From contig NZ_JAMJFL010000021.1 of NCBI RefSeq assembly GCF_023544665.1, positions 1-64,000 of the forward strand: DNA of 64,000 nucleotides. The letters run 5' to 3'. This DNA is from Streptomyces sp. YS415. GTDB lineage: Bacteria; Actinomycetota; Actinomycetes; Streptomycetales; Streptomycetaceae. Made by a program: the position numbers and the translations under genes. Below, in pieces: positions 16,004-25,728 of the stretch. The notes under the pieces are model-generated. The model had not been told where the DNA came from and ran no database searches. It worked only from the letters and a program-made list of their open reading frames with translations. Every line of letters begins with the position of its first letter. Position 1 is the first letter of the stretch.

Positions 16004-18922
16004 ATGCAACTCCCGCACCGAAGGCGAAGAGCTGTACGGCGTGCCTGGACGGCCGTCGTCGCCGCCCTGGCACTTCCGTTCACGCTGCTCGCGACGGGCA
16101 CCTCGCCCGCGCAGGCGGCACCGCTGCAGTGCAGCGTCGACTACAAGACCAACGACTGGGGCTCCGGCTTCACCACGGACCTGACCATCACCAACCGCGG
16201 CACCGACGTCATCGACGGCTGGACCGTCACGTACGCCTACACGGGCAACCAGCGGCTCAGCAACGGCTGGAACGGGACCTGGTCCCAGTCCGGCCAGAAC
16301 ATCACCGTGAGGAACGCCCCGTACAACGGCCGGATCGCCGCCGGCGCCGCGGTCTCCACCGGGGCGCAGTTCAGCTACAGCGGCACCAACGCCGCCCCGG
16401 CCTCCTTCTCGGTCAACGGCACGCGCTGCACCGGCGCCCATCAGCCCCCGATCACGGTGCTGACCAGCCCGGCCGCGGGTGCCGTCTACTCGCAGGGGGA
16501 CGCGGTGCCGCTCGCGGCGACCGCCGCGGCCGCCGACAACGCCACGATCAGCAAGGTGGAGTTCTACGACGACACCCGGCTGCTGGGCACGGACACGAGC
16601 GCCCCCTTCTCGCTCTCCGTCTCCAACTTGACCGTGGGCAGTCACTCACTGCTGGCCAAGGCGTACGACAGCCTGGGCGCGTCCGCGGAGTCCACACCGG
16701 TCGGCATCACGGTCGCCTCGGGTCCCGCCGTGGTGGCCTCGACCAACCAACTCGCGGTGCAGCAGGGCGAGACGGGCACGTACGACATCAAGCTGTCGAC
16801 GCAGCCGTCGGCCAACGTGACCGTCACCACCGCACGCACCGGGGGCAATTCGGGCCTGTCGGTGACCGGCGGCGCCTCGCTCACCTTCACCCCGGCGAAC
16901 TGGAACACCGCCCAGCGTGTGACCATCACCGCCGACTCCTCGGGAACCGGCGCGGCGACCTTCGAGTCGACCGCGAACGGCCACGGGAAGGCCACGGTGA
17001 CCGTCACCCAGGTGGAGGCGTCGGGTGAGTACGACGCCCGCTTCCTGGAGCTGTACGGCAAGATCACCAACCCGGCGAACGGCTACTTCTCGCCCGAGGG
17101 GATCCCCTACCACTCGGTCGAGACGCTGATCGTGGAGGCACCGGACCACGGCCACGAGACCACCTCGGAGGCCTACAGCTACCTGCTGTGGCTGCAGGCC
17201 ATGTACGGCAAGGTCACGGGCGACTGGACCAAGTTCAACGGCGCCTGGGAGATCATGGAGAAGTACATGATCCCCACCCACGCCGACCAGCCGACCAACT
17301 CCTTCTACAACGCCTCCAAGCCCGCGACCTACGCGCCCGAGCTGGACACCCCGAACGAGTACCCGGCCCGGCTCGACACCTCGGTATCGGTCGGCCCCGA
17401 CCCGATCGCGGCGGAGCTGAAGAGCGCGTACGGCACGGACGACGTCTACGGCATGCACTGGCTGCAGGACGTGGACAACGTCTACGGCTTCGGCAACTCG
17501 CCCGGCAAGTGCGAGGCGGGCCCCTCGGACACCGGCCCGTCGTACATCAACACCTTCCAGCGCGGTGTGCAGGAGTCGGTGTGGGAGACGGTGCCGCAGC
17601 CGACCTGCGACGCCTTCAAGTACGGCGGCCCGAACGGCTATCTGGACCTGTTCACCGGTGACGCCTCCTACGCCAAGCAGTGGAAGTTCACCAACGCCCC
17701 GGACGCCGACGCGCGTGCGGTGCAGGCCGCCTACTGGGCCGACAAGTGGGCCGACGCGCAGGGCAAGGGCAGCCAGATCTCCGCGACCGTCGCCAAGGCC
17801 GCGAAGATGGGCGACTACCTGCGCTACGCCATGTACGACAAGTACTTCAAGAAGATCGGCAACTGCGTCGGTCCGGCGGCCTGCCCGGCCGGCACCGGCA
17901 AGGACTCCTCGCACTACCTGCTCTCCTGGTACTACGCCTGGGGCGGTGCCACCGACACCTCGGCGGGCTGGGCCTGGCGCATCGGATCCAGCCACGCGCA
18001 CGGCGGCTACCAGAACCCGATGGCCGCGTACGCGCTGGCCAGTTACCCCGACCTGAAGCCGAAGTCGGCGACGGGACAGGCGGACTGGTCCAAGTCCCTG
18101 GAGCGGCAGATCGAGTTCTACCGCTGGCTGCAGTCCAGCGAGGGCGCGATCGCGGGCGGGGCGACCAACAGCTGGGCGGGCCGCTACGCGACCCCGCCGG
18201 CCGGCAAGTCGACCTTCTACGGCATGTACTACGACCAGCAGCCCGTCTACCACGACCCGCCGTCCAACCAGTGGTTCGGCTTCCAGGCGTGGTCGATGGA
18301 GCGGGTGGCCGAGTACTACCAGCAGACCGGGAACGCCGCGGCGAAGGCGGTCCTCGACAAGTGGGTGGACTGGGCGCTCGCGCACACCACCATCAACCCC
18401 GACGGCACCTACCGGATACCGTCGACGCTCCAGTGGTCGGGCCAGCCCGACACCTGGAACGCCGCGAACCCCGGCGCCAACACCGGCCTGCACGTCACCG
18501 TCGCCGACTACACCAACGACGTCGGTGTGGCGGCCGCGTACGCCAAGACCCTGACGTACTACGCCGACCGCTCCGGTGACACCGCGGCGGCGACGACGGC
18601 GAAGGCCCTGCTCGACGGCATGTGGGACCACCACCAGGACGCCCTCGGCATCGCCGTCCCGGAGAACCGCGCCGACTACAACCGCTTCGACGACCGCGTC
18701 CACATCCCGAGCGGCTGGACCGGAACGATGCCGAACGGCGACGCGATCAACTCCTCGTCGACGTTCGAGTCGATCCGCTCCTTCTACGAGGACGACCCCG
18801 CCTGGTCGAAGATCGAGGCGTATCTGGCGGGCGGAGCGGTTCCCACGTTCACGTACCACCGCTTCTGGGCCCAGGCGGACATCGCCCTGGCCATGGGTTC
18901 GTACGCGGAACTGCTCGAATAA
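16004..18922 (+). CDS. Secreted GH48 processive cellulase with CBM2
   Basis: 972 residues. A long basic signal peptide (about 1-38, RRAVRRAWT then a hydrophobic core, ending AQAA; possibly Tat), CBM2 (about 40-142), an Ig-like module (about 148-232, PVGITV), another beta-rich module (about 235-342), then a GH48 catalytic domain (about 348-972). The GH48 catalytic acid is Glu385 in [19 protein letters not shown] and [11 protein letters not shown] fit the family. It degrades cellulose chains processively from the reducing end, outside the cell, in synergy with the divergent GH6 enzyme. AAGGAGG (15988-15994) precedes the ATG by nine bases. A CebR-type box lies on the promoter. Confidence 0.95.
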   Translation: MQLPHRRRRAVRRAWTAVVAALALPFTLLATGTSPAQAAPLQCSVDYKTNDWGSGFTTDLTITNRGTDVIDGWTVTYAYTGNQRLSNGWNGTWSQSGQNITVRNAPYNGRIAAGAAVSTGAQFSYSGTNAAPASFSVNGTRCTGAHQPPITVLTSPAAGAVYSQGDAVPLAATAAAADNATISKVEFYDDTRLLGTDTSAPFSLSVSNLTVGSHSLLAKAYDSLGASAESTPVGITVASGPAVVASTNQLAVQQGETGTYDIKLSTQPSANVTVTTARTGGNSGLSVTGGASLTFTPANWNTAQRVTITADSSGTGAATFESTANGHGKATVTVTQVEASGEYDARFLELYGKITNPANGYFSPEGIPYHSVETLIVEAPDHGHETTSEAYSYLLWLQAMYGKVTGDWTKFNGAWEIMEKYMIPTHADQPTNSFYNASKPATYAPELDTPNEYPARLDTSVSVGPDPIAAELKSAYGTDDVYGMHWLQDVDNVYGFGNSPGKCEAGPSDTGPSYINTFQRGVQESVWETVPQPTCDAFKYGGPNGYLDLFTGDASYAKQWKFTNAPDADARAVQAAYWADKWADAQGKGSQISATVAKAAKMGDYLRYAMYDKYFKKIGNCVGPAACPAGTGKDSSHYLLSWYYAWGGATDTSAGWAWRIGSSHAHGGYQNPMAAYALASYPDLKPKSATGQADWSKSLERQIEFYRWLQSSEGAIAGGATNSWAGRYATPPAGKSTFYGMYYDQQPVYHDPPSNQWFGFQAWSMERVAEYYQQTGNAAAKAVLDKWVDWALAHTTINPDGTYRIPSTLQWSGQPDTWNAANPGANTGLHVTVADYTNDVGVAAAYAKTLTYYADRSGDTAAATTAKALLDGMWDHHQDALGIAVPENRADYNRFDDRVHIPSGWTGTMPNGDAINSSSTFESIRSFYEDDPAWSKIEAYLAGGAVPTFTYHRFWAQADIALAMGSYAELLE

Positions 18923-18934
18923 CCCGCCCCCGCC

Positions 18935-18952
18935 AGGCGCCCCACGGCGCCT
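18935..18952 (+). terminator. Hairpin after GH48
   Basis: AGGCGCC (18935-18941) and GGCGCCT (18946-18952) form a perfect 7-bp stem with a 4-base loop, 13 bases after the GH48 stop. There is no T-run, as is usual in Streptomyces. Confidence 0.65.
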
Positions 18953-19001
18953 GAACGAGCACCGCGTGCAAGGTCTCGTCACCTGACGGCGAGGCCGGAC
19001 G

Positions 19002-19037
19002 GCCGGGCGGTCCCTCCCGCACGGGGGGCCGCCCGGC
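19002..19037 (+). terminator. Second hairpin between GH48 and GH74
   Basis: GCCGGGCGG (19002-19010) pairs with CCGCCCGGC (19029-19037), and flanking C/G runs extend the stem. With the hairpin at 18935 it should separate GH48 transcription from GH74. Confidence 0.65.
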
Positions 19038-19047
19038 TCATCTCGCT

Positions 19048-19068
19048 GTGCTGAGCAAGCGCTTTCCA
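19048..19068 (+). promoter_or_regulatory. LacI-type operator candidate before GH74
   Basis: The stretch GCAAGCGCTTTC, with the palindromic core AAGCGCTT, sits about 30 bases before the GH74 start. The central CG and flanking symmetry resemble LacI-family operators, but the flanks do not match the CebR box seen near GH48 and GH6. GH74 may therefore answer to a different sugar-responsive repressor. Confidence 0.35.
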
Positions 19069-19092
19069 CTCCCCCACCGGAAAGGACTTCCC

Positions 19093-21747
19093 GTGCGAAG
19101 AACCCGCATCCTCACGGCCGTCCTGGCGCTCGCGGCCGGGCTGCTCTCGGGCGCGCCGCCCGCACTGGCCGCCGCCGAGCCCGCCGAGAAGACCGTGTCG
19201 ATCACCGCCGACACCTACTCCTGGAAGAACGCCCGCATCGACGGCGGCGGCTTCGTCCCCGGCATTGTGTTCAACCGCACCGAGAAGGACCTCGCCTACG
19301 CCCGCACCGACATCGGTGGCGCCTACCGCTGGGTGGAGGCGTCGAAGACCTGGACTCCCCTGCTGGACTCGGTGGGCTGGGACGACTGGGGCCACACCGG
19401 GGTCGTCAGCCTCGCCTCCGACTCCGTGGACCCGGACCGGGTGTATGCCGCCGTCGGCACGTACACCAACAGCTGGGACCCGGGGAACGGGGCCGTGCTG
19501 CGCTCCGCGGACCGGGGCGCCAGCTGGCGGAAGGCGGATCTGCCGTTCAAGCTGGGCGGCAACATGCCGGGCCGGGGCATGGGCGAGCGCCTGGCGGTCG
19601 ACCCAAACCGCAACAGCGTGCTGTACCTCGGCGCGCCGAGCGGCAAGGGCCTGTGGCGGTCGACGGACTCCGGGGCGACCTGGTCGCAGGTGGCGAACTT
19701 CCCCAACGTCGGCAACTACGTGCAGGATCCGAGCGACACCAGCGGCTACGCCTCCGACAACCAGGGCATCGTCTGGGTCACCTTCGACGAGTCCACGGGC
19801 ACCGCCGGCAGCGCCACCCGGACGATCTACGTCGGGGTGGCCGACAAGGACGACGCCGTGTACCGCTCGACGGACGCGGGCGCGACCTGGAGCAGGGTCG
19901 CCGGGCAGCCGACCGGCTACCTCGCCCACAAGGGCGTCCTGGACGCGGAGAACGGCCACCTCTATCTGTCGTACAGCGACAAGGGCGGCCCCTACGACGG
20001 CGGCAAGGGCCGGTTGTGGCGGTACGCGACGGCGACGGGCACCTGGACGGACATCAGCCCGGTGGCGGAGGCCGACGCCTACTTCGGCTTCAGCGGCCTC
20101 ACCGTCGACCGGCAGGATCCGGGCACGGTGATGGCCACGGCGTACAGCTCCTGGTGGCCGGACACCCAGATCTTCCGCTCCACCGACAGCGGCGCCACCT
20201 GGACGAAGGCTTGGGACTACACGTCGTACCCGAACCGCGCCAACCGCTACACCATGGACGTCTCCTCCTCCCCCTGGCTGACCTGGGGGGCGAACCCGAG
20301 TCCGCCCGAGCAGACGCCCAAGCTCGGCTGGATGACCGAGGCGCTGGAGATCGACCCGTTCGACTCCGACCGCATGATGTACGGCACCGGCGCGACGATC
20401 TACGGCACCGAGAACCTCACCGCCTGGGACACCGGTGCGCAGTTCACCATCAAGCCGATGGTGCGGGGCCTGGAGGAGACGGCCGTCAACGACCTGATCT
20501 CTCCCCCGTCCGGCGCCCCGCTGCTCAGCGCGCTCGGCGACATCGGCGGCTTCCGCCACACGGACCTCACCAAGGTCCCCTCGATGATGTTCACCCAGCC
20601 CAACTTCACCTCGACGACCAGCCTGGACTTCGCGGAGTCCAAGCCGGACACGGTGGTCCGGACCGGCAACCTGGACTCGGGCCCGCACATCGCGTTCTCC
20701 ACCGACAACGGCGCCAACTGGTTCGCGGGGACGGACCCCTCGGGTGTCTCCGGGGGCGGCACGGTCGCCGCGGCGGCGGACGGCAGCCGGTTCGTATGGA
20801 GCCCGCAGGGCGCCGGCGTCCACCACTCCACCGGCTTCGGCACCTCCTGGTCGGCGTCCTCCGGCATCCCGGCGGGGGCGATCGTGGAGTCCGACCGCGT
20901 CGACCCGAAGGTCTTCTACGGTTTCAAGTCCGGCAAGTTCTACGTCAGTACGGACGGCGGCGCCACCTTCACCGCCTCCGCCGCGACCGGGCTGCCGAGC
21001 GGCGACACCGTCCGCTTCAAGGCGCTGCCCGGCGCCAAGGGCGACGTGTGGCTGGCGGGCGGCGCGAGTGACGGCGCCTACGGGCTGTGGCACTCGACCA
21101 ACGGCGGCACGAGCTTCACGAAGCTGACGAACGTCGAGCAGGCCGACACCGTCGGATTCGGCAAGGCGGCGCCCGGAGCCTCGTACCAGACGCTCTACAC
21201 CAGCGCGAAGATCGGCGGGGTGCGCGGCATCTTCCGCTCCACCGACCAGGGCGCCACCTGGACGCGCATCAACGACGACGCCCACCAGTGGGGCTGGACC
21301 GGCGCGGCGATCACCGGTGACCCGAGGGTCTACGGCCGCGTCTACATCGCCACCAACGGGCGGGGGATCATCTACGGCGACTCCTCCGACAGCGGCGGCG
21401 GTACGGATCCCGATCCCGGGCCCACGGGTGCCTGTGCGGTGACGTACAAGGTCACCAACCAGTGGCAGGGCGGCTTCCAGGCGGACGTGCGGCTGACCAA
21501 CACCGGGACGAGCGCCTGGTCCGGCTGGGCACTGGCCTGGTCCTTCCCCGACCGCCAGACGATCTCCCAGATCTGGAACGCCGAGCACACCCAGTCGGGC
21601 GCCGCGGTCACGGCGAAAAACGTCGGCTGGAACGCGAACGTGTCGGCCGGTGCCTCGGTGAACTTCGGCTTCACGGCCAACTGGTCCACCAGCAACGGCA
21701 AACCGGCCACCTTCAAGGTCGGTGACCAGACCTGCGCGGTGAGCTGA
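19093..21747 (+). CDS. Secreted GH74 xyloglucanase with C-terminal CBM2
   Basis: 884 residues. Signal peptide (about 1-28, ending ALAAA), GH74 tandem beta-propellers (about 30-770), a short GGGTDPDPGPTG linker and CBM2 (about 782-884). Family landmarks are YARTDIGGAYRW near the N-terminus and LLSALGDIGGFRH in the middle, which carry the two conserved catalytic aspartates, and many STDSGATWT-type blade motifs. It hydrolyses xyloglucan, the hemicellulose coating cellulose, outside the cell. GTG at 19093 is chosen because GGAAAGGA lies just upstream and it gives a compact signal peptide. A hairpin terminator follows. Confidence 0.93.
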   Translation: MRRTRILTAVLALAAGLLSGAPPALAAAEPAEKTVSITADTYSWKNARIDGGGFVPGIVFNRTEKDLAYARTDIGGAYRWVEASKTWTPLLDSVGWDDWGHTGVVSLASDSVDPDRVYAAVGTYTNSWDPGNGAVLRSADRGASWRKADLPFKLGGNMPGRGMGERLAVDPNRNSVLYLGAPSGKGLWRSTDSGATWSQVANFPNVGNYVQDPSDTSGYASDNQGIVWVTFDESTGTAGSATRTIYVGVADKDDAVYRSTDAGATWSRVAGQPTGYLAHKGVLDAENGHLYLSYSDKGGPYDGGKGRLWRYATATGTWTDISPVAEADAYFGFSGLTVDRQDPGTVMATAYSSWWPDTQIFRSTDSGATWTKAWDYTSYPNRANRYTMDVSSSPWLTWGANPSPPEQTPKLGWMTEALEIDPFDSDRMMYGTGATIYGTENLTAWDTGAQFTIKPMVRGLEETAVNDLISPPSGAPLLSALGDIGGFRHTDLTKVPSMMFTQPNFTSTTSLDFAESKPDTVVRTGNLDSGPHIAFSTDNGANWFAGTDPSGVSGGGTVAAAADGSRFVWSPQGAGVHHSTGFGTSWSASSGIPAGAIVESDRVDPKVFYGFKSGKFYVSTDGGATFTASAATGLPSGDTVRFKALPGAKGDVWLAGGASDGAYGLWHSTNGGTSFTKLTNVEQADTVGFGKAAPGASYQTLYTSAKIGGVRGIFRSTDQGATWTRINDDAHQWGWTGAAITGDPRVYGRVYIATNGRGIIYGDSSDSGGGTDPDPGPTGACAVTYKVTNQWQGGFQADVRLTNTGTSAWSGWALAWSFPDRQTISQIWNAEHTQSGAAVTAKNVGWNANVSAGASVNFGFTANWSTSNGKPATFKVGDQTCAVS

Positions 21748-21754
21748 ACCCCGA

Positions 21755-21783
21755 GGGGCGCGTGCCGTGCCGGCGCGCGCCCC
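21755..21783 (+). terminator. Hairpin terminator after GH74
   Basis: A 13-bp stem with one G-T mismatch (21755-21767 with 21771-21783) and a 3-base loop starts seven bases after the GH74 stop. It is GC-rich and has no T-run. Confidence 0.8.
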
Positions 21784-21882
21784 ACTGCGTCACTTGACCT
21801 CGCCGGCGAAGACGGACTCCTCGGCGGCGGCCGTGAGTGCGCCCTGCAACCGCCGGGGAGGCGGGCAGGGCGCAGGGTGCCG

Positions 21883-23757
21883 TCAGGGCGCGTACACCGC
21901 CGGTCGGGGCGCGGTCGGCATGCCGTTGCCGAGGTAGAAGCTCGGGTGCGGGGGCTGGTTGTAGGCCGTATTTTGCCAGGCCAGGCCCGTGCGGTACATG
22001 GTGTCGTGCAGCAGGGTCGTGATTCTGGTGGTCGTCTCGTGCGGCGTCGAGTAGATCCTGAGGGCCCGGTTGTCGCTGGTCGGCCAGATGACTTCCTCGC
22101 GCCAGTCGCCGAGGAGGTCGCCGGAGAGCGCCGGGGTCGCCTTGGTGCCGTTGTTCGAGTGCACCGAGGCGCCCGTCAGCAGCCGGGTCTCCGCCGAAGT
22201 GCCGTACTTGTCGATCCGGGTGCCGTCGAGGAGTTCGCGGACCGTGTCCCCGTCCCACCAGGACAGGAAGTTGACGGAGGACGGCTCGCGGCCCTTGGCG
22301 GCGCCGGCCTCGTCGCGGATGCTCGTGTCCGAGGCCGACCAGACCTCCGCGCCGTCGTTCCCGGCCCACACGTCCGCGGCCACTCCCCGCCCGTTGTCGC
22401 AGCAGGCGGCGAGCTTCCAGCGGACCGCCCCGTTCGCCGGGTCGAGATACACAGCGGCCGGCTGGGACGTCGACTCGGAGACCTTGAAGTACTCCAGACC
22501 GGGCGCGCCCGGGTCGAGGTCGCCGAGGTGCTGGGCGTCCCCGTGACCGGTCCTCGCGGTCCACAGGCCGCTGCCGTTGTCGTCCACGGCCATCGAGCCG
22601 TACACGATCTCGTCCCTGCCGTCGTGGTCGACGTCCCCCACCGACAGGCTGTGGGAGCCCTGACCGTCGTAGCCCTTGCCGGTGTTGGTGGAGGAAGCGG
22701 TGTCGAAGGTCCAGCGGCGGGCGAAGGAGCCGCCTCGCCAGTCCCAGGCGGCGATCACGCTCCGGGTGTAGTAGCCGCGCGCCATGATCAGCGAGGGCCG
22801 GGAGCCGTCCAGGTACGCCGTGCCCGCGAGGAAGCGGTCGACGCGGTTGCCGTAGGAGTCGCCCCAGGAGGAGACCGTGCCGCGCGCCGGGACGTAGGCC
22901 ACGGACTGCATGGCCCGGCCGGTCTGCCCGTTGAACATGGTCAGGTACTCGGGGCCGGTCAGGACGTAACCGCTGGAGTTGCGGTGGTCCGCCGAGGCGC
23001 TGCCGATCACCGTGCCGCCGCCGTCCACGGTGCCGTCGGCGGTCTTCATCGCGACCTCGGCCCTGCGGTCGCCGTCGTAGTCGTAGACCTGGAACTGCGT
23101 GTAGTGGGCGCCGGAGCGGATGTTGCGGCCCAAGTCGATGCGCCACAGCCGGGTGCCGTCGAGGGTGATGCCGTCGACGATCGTGTTGCCGGTGTACCCG
23201 GACTGGGAGTTGTCCTTGGCGTTGGTCGGCTGCCACTTCAGGACCAGGTCGAGGGCGCCGTCGCCGTTGAGGTCGCCGACGGAGGCGTCGTTGGCCTCGT
23301 AGGTGTAGGCGACCCCGTCGGGTGTGGTGCCGCCGGCCGGCGGGGAGAGGGGGACGTCCTTGTACCCGGTGCGGAACTGGATGGCGTGGACGGAGTCGGC
23401 CTGCTCCACGCCGCCCACGACGGCGCGGACCGTGTAGTCGGCGTGCGCGGGGGCGCCGGAGTGGAAGTAGTTGGTGGAGCCGGTGACCGGGGTCGCGTTG
23501 ACCTTCGTACCGGCCCGGTAGAGGTTGAAGGAGACGTTGTCGGGGTCGGTGCCGAGCCAGCGCCAGCTGACCAGGTTGCCGCTGCCGGTGTGCACGCTGA
23601 CCACACCCCGGTCCAGGGCCTCGACCTGGCGTGCGGTGGCGGCCTCGGCGCGGTCGGCGCCGGTGAGGGTGGTCAGCCCGGCGGCGAGGAGCGCCGCGGT
23701 GGCGCCGAGGGCGGGCAGGAGGATGCTGCGTCTGCGGTGCTTGCGCGGATGCTGCAC
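21883..23757 (-). CDS. Secreted rhamnogalacturonan lyase (PL11-like)
   Basis: 624 residues. A signal peptide follows a basic start (QHPRKHRRR, then ILLPALGATAALLAAG, ending AEAA). The mature protein resembles PL11 rhamnogalacturonan lyases of the YesW/YesX type: an N-terminal RQVEALDRGVVSVHTGSGNLVSWRWLGTDP-like beta domain, then a propeller with repeated calcium-binding Asp loops (DLNGDGALDLV, DYDGDRRAEV, DVDHDGRDEIVYG) and DWRGG and GDWREEVIWP motifs. It cleaves the rhamnogalacturonan I backbone of pectin by beta-elimination. GTG at 23757 is preceded by GGGAGG with eight bases between. It lies beside the cellulase/xyloglucanase genes, extending the locus to pectin. Confidence 0.9.
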   Translation of the reverse strand: MQHPRKHRRRSILLPALGATAALLAAGLTTLTGADRAEAATARQVEALDRGVVSVHTGSGNLVSWRWLGTDPDNVSFNLYRAGTKVNATPVTGSTNYFHSGAPAHADYTVRAVVGGVEQADSVHAIQFRTGYKDVPLSPPAGGTTPDGVAYTYEANDASVGDLNGDGALDLVLKWQPTNAKDNSQSGYTGNTIVDGITLDGTRLWRIDLGRNIRSGAHYTQFQVYDYDGDRRAEVAMKTADGTVDGGGTVIGSASADHRNSSGYVLTGPEYLTMFNGQTGRAMQSVAYVPARGTVSSWGDSYGNRVDRFLAGTAYLDGSRPSLIMARGYYTRSVIAAWDWRGGSFARRWTFDTASSTNTGKGYDGQGSHSLSVGDVDHDGRDEIVYGSMAVDDNGSGLWTARTGHGDAQHLGDLDPGAPGLEYFKVSESTSQPAAVYLDPANGAVRWKLAACCDNGRGVAADVWAGNDGAEVWSASDTSIRDEAGAAKGREPSSVNFLSWWDGDTVRELLDGTRIDKYGTSAETRLLTGASVHSNNGTKATPALSGDLLGDWREEVIWPTSDNRALRIYSTPHETTTRITTLLHDTMYRTGLAWQNTAYNQPPHPSFYLGNGMPTAPRPAVYAP

Positions 23758-23797
23758 GAGAGGTACCTCCCGGGAGGACGGACGGTTCCGTTCTCCT

Positions 23798-24742
23798 TCA
23801 GTCGTCGCCGCCGTCCGCGAAGTTGCCGTACCGCTCGGCCAGTTCGGCGACGGTGCGGGCGATCTTCCGCCGAAGTTCGGCGGGTTGGAGCACCTCGATG
23901 TCCGTGCCCAGGCGCAGGAATTCGGCATGCGCGTGGTCCACGGACTCGATGGGCACGGTGACCCGGGTCCAGCCGTCCTCCTCGGCGCGCGGGTCACGGG
24001 CCCTGGGCAGGGTCCGCCCCGGCGCGAGGCGCACCACCGCCTCGCCCCGGTGCAGCCGGTCCTGGAAGTCCCGCTGGTAGCCGGCCCAGTACGCGGCGAG
24101 ATCGAAGTCGCCGGGGCGCTCGAACTCCTCTCCGGTGGCGGTCAGTTCGAGGATCTGGTCGACCCGGAAGGTGCGCGGGCCCGGTCCCGCCACGACGTAC
24201 CAGCGGCCCGCCTTGAGGACGAGTCCGTACGGTTCGAGGCGGCGCTCCACATCGGTGGGCTCGCGCCAGCGGCGGTACCGCACGTGCAGCACCCGGCTGT
24301 TCCAGACGGCGTCGGCGACCGCCGGGAGGAAGGGCGTCTCGTCGGCGTCGGTGTACCAGCCGGGGGCGTCGAGGTGGAAGCGGGCGCTGATCCGGTCGGC
24401 CTGGACGGGGAGGGCCGCCCGCACCTTCAGCTCGGCGGCGGCGAGCAGCGAGCCGAGGCCCAGTTCGGCGGCGGGGCCCGGCACCCCGGCGAGGAAGAGG
24501 GCCTCGGCCTCGTCGGCGGTCAGCCCGGTGAGCCGGGTGCGGTAGCCGTCCAGCAGCCGGTAGCCGCCCGCGTGCCCGGCGTCGCCGTACAGCGGGACCC
24601 CGGCCGCGCTCAGCGCCTCGACGTCCCGGTAGACGGTGCGGACGGAGACCTCCAGCTCCTCGGCGAGCTGCGCGGCGGTCAGCCGGCCGCGGGTCTGGAG
24701 CAGCAGGAGGATGGAGACGAGACGGCTGGACTTCACTGACAC
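23798..24742 (-). CDS. WYL-domain transcriptional regulator (YafY type)
   Basis: 314 residues. N-terminal winged helix-turn-helix (about 5-60; TAAQLAEELEVSVRTVYRDVEALSAAGVPLYGD is collinear with the DeoR/YafY family), a central WYL domain (about 140-235, including GRWYVVAGPGPRTFRVDQI) and a C-terminal WCX-like region. A cytosolic DNA-binding regulator of unknown ligand. The start codon GTG lies inside the palindrome 24731-24757, which probably is its own operator and also controls the divergent two-gene operon. Another possible start is GTG 24736. Confidence 0.88.
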   Translation of the reverse strand: MSVKSSRLVSILLLLQTRGRLTAAQLAEELEVSVRTVYRDVEALSAAGVPLYGDAGHAGGYRLLDGYRTRLTGLTADEAEALFLAGVPGPAAELGLGSLLAAAELKVRAALPVQADRISARFHLDAPGWYTDADETPFLPAVADAVWNSRVLHVRYRRWREPTDVERRLEPYGLVLKAGRWYVVAGPGPRTFRVDQILELTATGEEFERPGDFDLAAYWAGYQRDFQDRLHRGEAVVRLAPGRTLPRARDPRAEEDGWTRVTVPIESVDHAHAEFLRLGTDIEVLQPAELRRKIARTVAELAERYGNFADGGDD

Positions 24743-24775
24743 AGGATGTCAGTGAAGCGGTCCTACCGTCACGCC
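24731..24775. promoter_or_regulatory. Palindromic operator and leaderless promoter
   Basis: CTTCACTGACA (24731-24741) and TGTCAGTGAAG (24747-24757) are perfect 11-bp arms with a 5-base spacer. TGACA-N-TGTCA symmetry is common at YafY-type regulator genes. On the plus strand, TACCGT (24766-24771) lies just before ATG 24776, so the downstream operon is probably transcribed leaderless. Confidence 0.7.
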
Positions 24776-25252
24776 ATGCCCTTCACGGAGAAACTGCTGA
24801 CCGTACCGCCGCCCATTGAGGTGGCGGGCCGGTGGATCAAGCGCTACCACGTCACCACCGACCCGGCGGGCATCGCGCCGGAGGTGGCGGAGGCGGCCTA
24901 CGCGATCCTGCCGAAACTGCTCCCGGAGCCGGACGGCACACCGCCGGCGACCTTCGTCGTCCTCCACCGGGGCGGCGACGACGGCGCCTACCTCAACGCC
25001 TACAGCTGGGTGTGGGACAACGTGCTGCACTTCCGGGGCGCCGCGGCGGGCCAGCCGGTGCTCGGCTGCCCGGACCGGGACCCGGCGCACTTCATCACCC
25101 CTGAGCTGCCCTGGATCGGCTGCGTCTGGGAGCTGCCGCCGATCCTGCACGAGCGGGACGCCTGGGTGCGGCACGTCCTGGCGCCCGACTCCCCCGATCT
25201 CGAGGCCTATGTGGCCGATTCGCTGCCCGAAGGAACCACGGGAGACCGCTGA
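24776..25252 (+). CDS. Conserved hypothetical protein under WYL regulator
   Basis: 158 residues, no signal peptide or membrane segment, rich in Trp and Pro (WIKRYHVTTDPAG, WVWDNVLHF, WIGCVWELPPILHERDAWVRHV). No function is recognised. The ATG at 24776 is chosen over 24746, which lies inside the operator, because a -10-like TACCGT sits immediately upstream and the encoded start MPFTEKLLT looks natural. The stop overlaps the ATG of the next gene by one base (TGATG), so both products are translationally coupled and probably act together. Confidence 0.7.
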   Translation: MPFTEKLLTVPPPIEVAGRWIKRYHVTTDPAGIAPEVAEAAYAILPKLLPEPDGTPPATFVVLHRGGDDGAYLNAYSWVWDNVLHFRGAAAGQPVLGCPDRDPAHFITPELPWIGCVWELPPILHERDAWVRHVLAPDSPDLEAYVADSLPEGTTGDR

Positions 25253-25728
25253 TGAGCACCGCGCACGACTTCGACTTCCTCCACGGCGACTGGGACGTGC
25301 GGCACCGCCGCCGTACCGACTTCCTCGACCCGGACAGCGGCTGGGAGGAGTTCCCCAGCACATGCCGCTGCTGGAGCCTGTTCGACGGTGCCGCCAACAT
25401 CGACGAGATCGACATGCCGCACCTCGGCGCGAAGGGGCTGACCCTGCGCCTGTTCGACCCCGGGACGCGGCAGTGGTCCCTCAACTGGTCCTCCAGCCGC
25501 ACCGGCACCCTGTTCCCGCCGGTCCTCGGCGGCTTCGAGGGCGAGCACGGCGAGTTCTACGGCGACGACCTGCACGACGGCAAGGACGTCCGGGTGCGGT
25601 TCGTGTGGTCGGGCGTCTCCGCGACCACCGCCCGCTGGGAGCAGGCGTTCTCCCTCGACGGCGGTGCGACCTGGCTGGCCAACTGGGTCATGGAGTTCAC
25701 CCGGGCTTCCGGAACGCCCGCAGGCTGA
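25252..25728 (+). CDS. DUF1579-like small protein
   Basis: 158 residues. The sequence begins HDFDFLHGDWDVRHRRR and contains TRQWSLNWSSSRTG and ATTARWEQAFSLDGGATWLANWVMEF, the pattern of DUF1579/lipocalin-like proteins that often sit with YafY-type regulators. Function unknown. It is translationally coupled to the preceding gene. Its last 32 bases overlap the convergent methyltransferase gene. Confidence 0.72.
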   Translation: MSTAHDFDFLHGDWDVRHRRRTDFLDPDSGWEEFPSTCRCWSLFDGAANIDEIDMPHLGAKGLTLRLFDPGTRQWSLNWSSSRTGTLFPPVLGGFEGEHGEFYGDDLHDGKDVRVRFVWSGVSATTARWEQAFSLDGGATWLANWVMEFTRASGTPAG

